NCBI GenBank assembly: GCA_903889795.1
Contig: CAISYW010000044.1
Span: 1 to 17,762, forward strand
Direction of reading: 5' to 3'
Length of the DNA: 17,762 nt
Origin: an uncultured Chlamydiae bacterium
GTDB lineage: Bacteria > Chlamydiota > Chlamydiia > Chlamydiales > SM23-39
Below the pieces are notes generated by a model, which saw only the letters and a program-made list of their open reading frames with translations, was not told the DNA's origin and ran no database searches. The first letter of the stretch is position 1, and each line of letters opens with the position of its first letter. Positions 14,122 through 17,762 of this stretch are shown here, one piece after another. Position numbers and translations under genes: made by a program.

Positions 14122-14282
14122 CTGGGAAACTCGCTTTCGCGAATCTTTTGATTCTTTTCGCGAACTTTCGATTTTTCGAACTGCGTTAACTTACAATAAG
14201 TTAACTCCGTTCTCCAAAATCGCAATTTCGCAAAAATAATTCAAAATCTTCACGAAAGCGAGTTTCCCAGCATCTCCTTAGG
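14122..14282. repeat. Palindromic repeat, copy A, upstream of the serine hydrolase gene
   Basis: Outer arms CTGGGAAACTCGCTTTCG (14122-14139) and its exact reverse complement (14253-14270) enclose a central hairpin GTTAACTTA-CAA-TAAGTTAAC (14185-14205). The centre and right side (CGTTCTCCAAAATC, AATCTTCA, CATCTCCTTA) align with copy B at 16258-16388. No coding content; open frames across it are chance. Confidence 0.65.
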
Positions 14283-14325
14283 GCTTGTACTATTAATTTT
14301 GACTCGGTGTCGGAAATTTTTGGCG

Positions 14326-14355
14326 TTGTCAATTTTTATCTTAGGAACGTAAGAT
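14326..14355 (+). promoter_or_regulatory. Candidate promoter of the serine hydrolase gene
   Basis: TTGTCA (14326-14331), 18-nt spacer, TAAGAT (14350-14355), 30 bp before the ATG. The -35 is good, the -10 moderate. A GAGGTG ribosome binding site follows at 14375-14380. Confidence 0.4.
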
Positions 14356-14385
14356 AGCCACCCCTAACTAAACCGAGGTGTACAT

Positions 14386-16221
14386 ATGTTTCGGAGCGGA
14401 ATTTTTTTTCTATGTCTCTGTTCGGTCGTTCTTGTTCCCGTTCGAGAAGTCAAAGCATTCTGGGGAGCTGAAAAGATCTCGCCCAAAGCGGAAAGAGCGA
14501 AAAAAGTCCTTGAGGGCTTCGATGAGGAAGTTGAAGCATCGCTGCGAGAGTATCAAATTCCGGGCGCTGTCGTTGGAATCGTTGTCGATGGTTATGTGGT
14601 CTATACGAAAGCATTTGGCCTCCGCGATCGAGAAAAAAAATTACCTGTGACGGCAGAAACATTGTTTTTTATCGGTTCCTGTACAAAGGCTTTCACGACC
14701 TTTGCGTTGGGCTGCCTCGTTGATGAAGGATTGGTGAATTGGGATGATCGAATGGTCGATTGGCTTCCCGATTTTCGTCTTTCCAATCAATATGTGTCTC
14801 AGATGCTCACGATTCGCGATTTATTGACGCATCAGACACGGCTCCCCCGGCATGATTTTATGTGGTATAATTCCGGTTTGAGTCGCGAAGAGGTAGTGCA
14901 CCGCCTTCGCTATCTCAATCTGGCCTCTGATAGCTGTGATCATTTTCACTATAATAATTTGATGTATCTCGCCGTTGGAATGGCTATGGAAAAAATCACC
15001 AATAAGCGATGGGAAGATATTGTTTCTCAAAGGATTTTGACACCGCTTCGGATGACGCATACAGGTTTCTCAGCCGATGAAATGAGAAAATCGTCTGATT
15101 ACGCTCTGCCCTATATTGAAAAAGAAGATGGGTTGAAGCGCATGCCTTTTCGAGATTATTCCGTGATTGCGCCGGGCGGCGGTATGTACTCCAATGTGAA
15201 TGATATGTGCCGCTGGGTGCAGCTGAATCTCAAACATGGTGAATGGCAGCAAAAGTCGTTGATCAGTTTTGCCACTTTTAAAGAATTGCAGGCTCCTCAA
15301 GTCGTTGTGTCGGGTTATCCTGAAACGAAAGAAGAGCAGGTGAGAGCTTACGGATTAGGTTGGTATGTTCAAAGTTATCTCGGCTCACTCAACGTCATGC
15401 ATGATGGGACTTTTGATGGATATATGGCCTTTGTTTCATTATTGCCTCAAAAAGATATCGGAATCGTCGTTCTGTGTAATAAAAATCTAACTGCATGGCC
15501 TCGATTGGTGACCATGGATGCGTTTGACAGGATTATGGAAATGCCGCGCAATGGATGGCTCAAAGAAGGGTTGTTGGGGTTGGCAAAAAACAAGGAGATG
15601 GCGCAGGAAAGTCAGAAAAAAGAAGCGATGAATCGTAAAAAGGGCACAATGCCTTCGCATCCTCTTGATGAGTATGTCGGTGATTATGAACATCCGGGCT
15701 ATGGCTGCATGAGCATTGTAAACGTTGATGGGGCGCTGAAAGGAGTTTATCATCAGATTACTTTTCCGCTTGAGCATTGGCATTATGATGTTTTTAACAT
15801 CTGCGATCAGTCGGAAGAGACAATGGTTTCTGCTAAAAATTTAAAAGTAACCTTTCGTAATAATCTCAATGGCGACATTGGCGAGCTTCTTGTGCCGTTA
15901 GATGTGAAGTCACCGGATATCGTCTTTGTACGCAAGCAAAGTGATTCATTGAGCAACACTGCTTATTTGCGTTCATTTGCGGGAATTTATGAGATATATA
16001 GCTACACTGTGGAAATCGTATTGCGAAACCAAACGCTCTACGCGATTATTCCCGGACAGCCGATGTATGAATTGATTCCAATTGGGAAAAATGAATTTTC
16101 CATCAAATCTTTTGCGGGATTTTCAGTTCGATTTGTCATAGACGCCAACAATCTGGTTGAAGAGGCTCTCTTGATTCAACCATATGGCATTGTCTATACA
16201 GCGAAACCAAAACGAAGCTGA
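14386..16221 (+). CDS. Exported beta-lactamase-family serine hydrolase with C-terminal extra domain, 611 aa
   Basis: The N-terminus MFRSGIFFLCLCSVVLVPVR is a signal peptide with likely cleavage after VKA (residue 24), so the enzyme acts in the periplasm or at the envelope. Residues about 45-385 form a class C beta-lactamase/DD-peptidase fold. The catalytic S98-C-T-K101 lies in FIGSCTKAF, Y189-N-N191 in FHYNNLMY, and HDG (339-341, replacing KTG) in MHDGTFDGY. A lysine-rich linker (about 400-420) leads to a C-terminal beta-rich part (about 424-611) resembling the DUF3471-type accessory domain of this group. Such proteins hydrolyse peptides, esters or D-amino-acid bonds; the substrate cannot be told from sequence, and antibiotic resistance should not be assumed. 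The start is fixed by GAGGTG 5 nt before the ATG. The gene is monocistronic and lies between two related palindromic repeats. Confidence 0.9.
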   Translation: MFRSGIFFLCLCSVVLVPVREVKAFWGAEKISPKAERAKKVLEGFDEEVEASLREYQIPGAVVGIVVDGYVVYTKAFGLRDREKKLPVTAETLFFIGSCTKAFTTFALGCLVDEGLVNWDDRMVDWLPDFRLSNQYVSQMLTIRDLLTHQTRLPRHDFMWYNSGLSREEVVHRLRYLNLASDSCDHFHYNNLMYLAVGMAMEKITNKRWEDIVSQRILTPLRMTHTGFSADEMRKSSDYALPYIEKEDGLKRMPFRDYSVIAPGGGMYSNVNDMCRWVQLNLKHGEWQQKSLISFATFKELQAPQVVVSGYPETKEEQVRAYGLGWYVQSYLGSLNVMHDGTFDGYMAFVSLLPQKDIGIVVLCNKNLTAWPRLVTMDAFDRIMEMPRNGWLKEGLLGLAKNKEMAQESQKKEAMNRKKGTMPSHPLDEYVGDYEHPGYGCMSIVNVDGALKGVYHQITFPLEHWHYDVFNICDQSEETMVSAKNLKVTFRNNLNGDIGELLVPLDVKSPDIVFVRKQSDSLSNTAYLRSFAGIYEIYSYTVEIVLRNQTLYAIIPGQPMYELIPIGKNEFSIKSFAGFSVRFVIDANNLVEEALLIQPYGIVYTAKPKRS

Positions 16222-16257
16222 GGAAACATTGAATGAATCATGAATGAATCTCGAGGC

Positions 16258-16388
16258 GAATTTTCTGTTCCGATCGAGTTTTCGCACTCTGCTAACTTGC
16301 AAGAAGTTAGCGTCGTGCTCCAAACTCAATCTCACTACGAAAATCGCTCTCGATCTTCAAAACAGCACTTATTCAGCGTCTCCTTAAG
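16258..16388. repeat. Palindromic repeat, copy B, downstream of the serine hydrolase gene
   Basis: The central hairpin GCTAACTT-GCAAG-AAGTTAGC (16291-16311) is followed by CGTGCTCCAAACTCAATC, GATCTTCA and GCGTCTCCTTA, each aligning in order with copy A. Outer arms (GATCGAG near 16273 and CTCGATC near 16349) also pair. Orientation is the same as copy A, so the pair is a direct repeat around one gene. Confidence 0.6.
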
Positions 16389-16394
16389 AAGTTA

Positions 16395-16425
16395 CCCAAG
16401 TTCAACGAGTGATGTTGAACTTGGG
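16395..16425. terminator. Bidirectional terminator hairpin between convergent genes
   Basis: CCCAAGTTCAAC (16395-16406) pairs perfectly with GTTGAACTTGGG (16414-16425) over a 7-nt loop. It lies between the serine hydrolase gene (plus strand) and the outer membrane protein gene (minus strand), 18 bp past the latter's stop. T tracts are poor on both sides (ATTGTTT on the plus side). Confidence 0.6.
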
Positions 16426-16443
16426 ATTGTTTCTGGATCAACC

Positions 16444-17475
16444 TCAAAAATCGACTGTGAGCCGCGTGGTCAGTCCATGCAAAGCAACGGCTCCTGAAGC
16501 AAGCCAGGTTTCTTTAGCCAAGCTTGGCTCGACGTCGCTGCTTGACCGTCGAATCTCCTGCAGATTAAACCATGTGCTTAATTCGTATCCGGCAAAGATT
16601 TCTATGCGGTGGCAGTTGAAGTTTTTTTGCCAAGAAGGTCCAATGATGAACTGAGCTGAATAGGCGGGACGCGTATCGGAAAAATTGCTGTCGCGAACAG
16701 GACGTGACAGGGTGCTCATTGTTTGCTTTGAGCGGTTATTATAGCTTCCCATATAAATACCCATCGAGGTCAATCCCGTCAGATAAAAGTCTTTCCCCCA
16801 GAACCAATCTCCTGACACGCCAAAGCGTACGCCGCCGGCAGAATAATCCCATCGGTTACGGATTGTTGTGTTTTGTTTGGGTTGATCAAAGTAATGGATT
16901 TTCCAGTCCTGACGAATCCAAGCGGCTCCGATTCCGGCGATCATGCGTAAACGTAAATGAGGATTGGGAATAAACATCCGATCGACAATCAAATCAAAAA
17001 GATTGTAATTGAATTCGATCGCGCTGTGGGCATGGATGAGTTGGTTGGTGAGAATTTGGGGCCAGGTTCCTGTGAGATATTCATCCGAGGCTGACGGTTT
17101 TTCTACACGATCTTTTCCTTTCGAAACCAGATGTGTGTATTGGGCGCGGACCTCCCAGTATTTGGGAGCGTTAAAATAGCTGAGAGCTACGCGCACTCCG
17201 GGATTGAGTTGATACGATGCTGAATGGACGTCGCCAATTGCATATGTTACGCCGCTTGGAGCGGGGCGGTTCATTTTTTGCGCATAATCGATAGTGCCTT
17301 CTTGTACAGTCCAATATAAAAATTCAGCATGGGTCGATATGACTTCCTGATTTTTGTTATAAAGATCTGCGTCATAAGGTACGTAAGTATTCGTTACTTT
17401 TTCTTTAACAGCAGCGGAAGCTGCAAAAGGCATAAAAGCTAACGATAAAATGAGTGCACTATTTTGTAGGCGCAT
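16444..17475 (-). CDS. Outer membrane beta-barrel protein, Lpg1974/Legionella-MOMP-like, 343 aa
   Basis: The start at 17475 (MRLQNSALILSLAFMPFAAS) is preferred because GGAG lies 9 nt upstream; the ATG at 17490 overlaps that ribosome binding site. A signal peptide with cleavage after ASA (residue 21) precedes a mature part of alternating hydrophobic/polar strands. These include HAEFLYWTVQEGTIDYA near the start, NPGVRVALSYF, HSAIEFNYNLFDLIVD and RLRMIAGIGAAWI, ending in TRLTVDF with the C-terminal Phe needed by the BAM machinery. The EFLYW opening and barrel layout are those of the Legionella major outer membrane protein/Lpg1974 pore family, abundant in Parachlamydiales. The likely role is a porin or structural envelope protein, perhaps substituting for chlamydial MOMP. 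The family assignment is from motif memory. The gene is monocistronic, with its own promoter and a terminator shared with the convergent hydrolase gene. Confidence 0.85.
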   Translation of the reverse strand: MRLQNSALILSLAFMPFAASAAVKEKVTNTYVPYDADLYNKNQEVISTHAEFLYWTVQEGTIDYAQKMNRPAPSGVTYAIGDVHSASYQLNPGVRVALSYFNAPKYWEVRAQYTHLVSKGKDRVEKPSASDEYLTGTWPQILTNQLIHAHSAIEFNYNLFDLIVDRMFIPNPHLRLRMIAGIGAAWIRQDWKIHYFDQPKQNTTIRNRWDYSAGGVRFGVSGDWFWGKDFYLTGLTSMGIYMGSYNNRSKQTMSTLSRPVRDSNFSDTRPAYSAQFIIGPSWQKNFNCHRIEIFAGYELSTWFNLQEIRRSSSDVEPSLAKETWLASGAVALHGLTTRLTVDF

Positions 17476-17506
17476 AAATTCAATCTCCATTCAAGGTCTT
17501 TATTAG

Positions 17507-17535
17507 AAAATATGATAGAGATCAGATCGATTCAA
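17507..17535 (-). promoter_or_regulatory. Candidate promoter of the outer membrane protein gene
   Basis: On the minus strand, TTGAAT (17535-17530), a 17-nt spacer, and TATTTT (17512-17507), about 31 bp upstream of the chosen start. The hexamers match four of six bases each. Confidence 0.4.
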
Positions 17536-17551
17536 GAAAAATATTTATGGG

Positions 17552-17660
17552 TTTATACCGGGAGTGATTCAAAAATCGGATTATGCCCAGGAAGCGCCTT
17601 GAATTTGAATCAGGCGAAGCCGGCGCCGAAACAGCCCAACTTCTTGAAGTTGGGCGATGC
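17552..17660. repeat. Left half of the palindromic repeat, with the intron target hairpin
   Basis: TTTATACCGGGAGTGATTCA (17552-17571, continuing AAAATCGG) is the left arm of the family seen at 1091-1118 and, inverted, at 113-150. The copy includes GGCGAAGCCGGCGCC and ends in a hairpin GCCCAACTTC-TT-GAAGTTGGGC (17634-17655). Five bases later (GATGC) the group II intron begins. The hairpin core AACTT/AAGTT resembles the central hairpins of copies A and B. Confidence 0.6.
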
Positions 17661-17762
17661 GTGTGACCGGTACGTCGTTAAACTAGAAGGTGAAAGTCCT
17701 TTACGGACTCAGGAAAGGAGAACCGTTAGAGAAGGCAAGGGTGTCTATCGCGAGGTAGAATC
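17661..17762 (+). mobile_element. Group II intron, 5' end (domain I start), probably class IIC
   Basis: The sequence begins GTGTGACC, the conserved GUGYG intron start. It continues with domain I landmarks typical of bacterial group II introns: GGTGAAAGTCC, GAGAACCGTTAG, then GGCAAGGGTGTC followed by GCGAGGTAGAATC, where exon-binding sites normally lie. Entry a few bases after a stem-loop is the class IIC target habit. The intron continues beyond the window, and its reverse-transcriptase ORF is not included. Confidence 0.8.

Noticed and set aside
13866..14225. A 119-aa minus-strand frame upstream of nrdD
   Set aside because: It runs through the nrdD promoter, the NrdR-like boxes and repeat copy A, has low-complexity composition and no ribosome binding site; considered chance. 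It is also not a lost ATP-cone of NrdD.
14386..16221. Annotation of the serine hydrolase as an antibiotic-resistance beta-lactamase
   Set aside because: The SxxK, YxN and HxG motifs are shared by peptidases and esterases of the same fold, and the long C-terminal extension points away from a dedicated beta-lactamase.
1..17762. tRNA or rRNA genes and CRISPR arrays
   Set aside because: No cloverleaf with a GTTCRA-type arm, no rRNA-like conserved blocks and no regularly spaced direct repeats were seen on reading both strands; no search tool was run.

Overview
The window looks like a chromosomal segment of an environmental chlamydia (order Parachlamydiales or a relative). The evidence is an AroD-AroE fusion in the chlamydial order, an Aas-type acyltransferase/acyl-ACP synthetase, cysS and lysS lying next to each other, and a Legionella/Parachlamydiales-type outer membrane protein. 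This placement is inferred from gene content and recalled chlamydial gene order; no rRNA or other marker is present. No tRNA, rRNA or CRISPR array was seen.

Both edges lie inside group II introns. Bases 1-77 are the 3' end (domains V and VI) of one copy, and 17661-17762 are the 5' end of another, entered just after a stem-loop as class IIC introns do. The intron flanks carry halves of a dispersed palindromic repeat that also occurs at 1091-1178 and as fragments at 6741-6763 and 8541-8564.

1-2320 is an AT-rich accessory stretch. It holds an 83-aa minus-strand gene with its own promoter, ribosome binding site and terminator, a possible 51-aa gene, a palindromic element, and a 212-aa protein with a Cys-His-Asp pattern suggesting a papain-like fold. 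2324-8522 is housekeeping: aas (PlsC-ACP-AMP ligase, 898 aa), cysS, a small winged-helix-like protein, and convergent lysS. 8622-11103 holds the aroDE fusion followed by an IS4/IS5-like transposase that appears to have lost two of its three catalytic acids. Between this gene and the next operon lies a 207-bp element with perfect 27-bp inverted ends and an internal 18-bp hairpin.

11283-13869 (minus strand) is an anaerobic ribonucleotide reductase operon with two unusual features. The glycyl-radical segment of NrdD is a separate 55-aa ORF, joined by ATGA overlaps to nrdD upstream and nrdG downstream. The operon promoter carries two NrdR-like boxes 32 bp apart, one filling the -35/-10 spacer. 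This would give an intracellular bacterium oxygen-independent dNTP synthesis under NrdR control.

14122-17475 contains an exported beta-lactamase-family serine hydrolase flanked by two related palindromic repeats, then a convergent outer membrane porin-like gene with a strong shared terminator hairpin between them. The most notable items are the split NrdD, the 207-bp inverted-repeat element, the degenerate transposase, and the link between the group IIC intron and the hairpin repeats.
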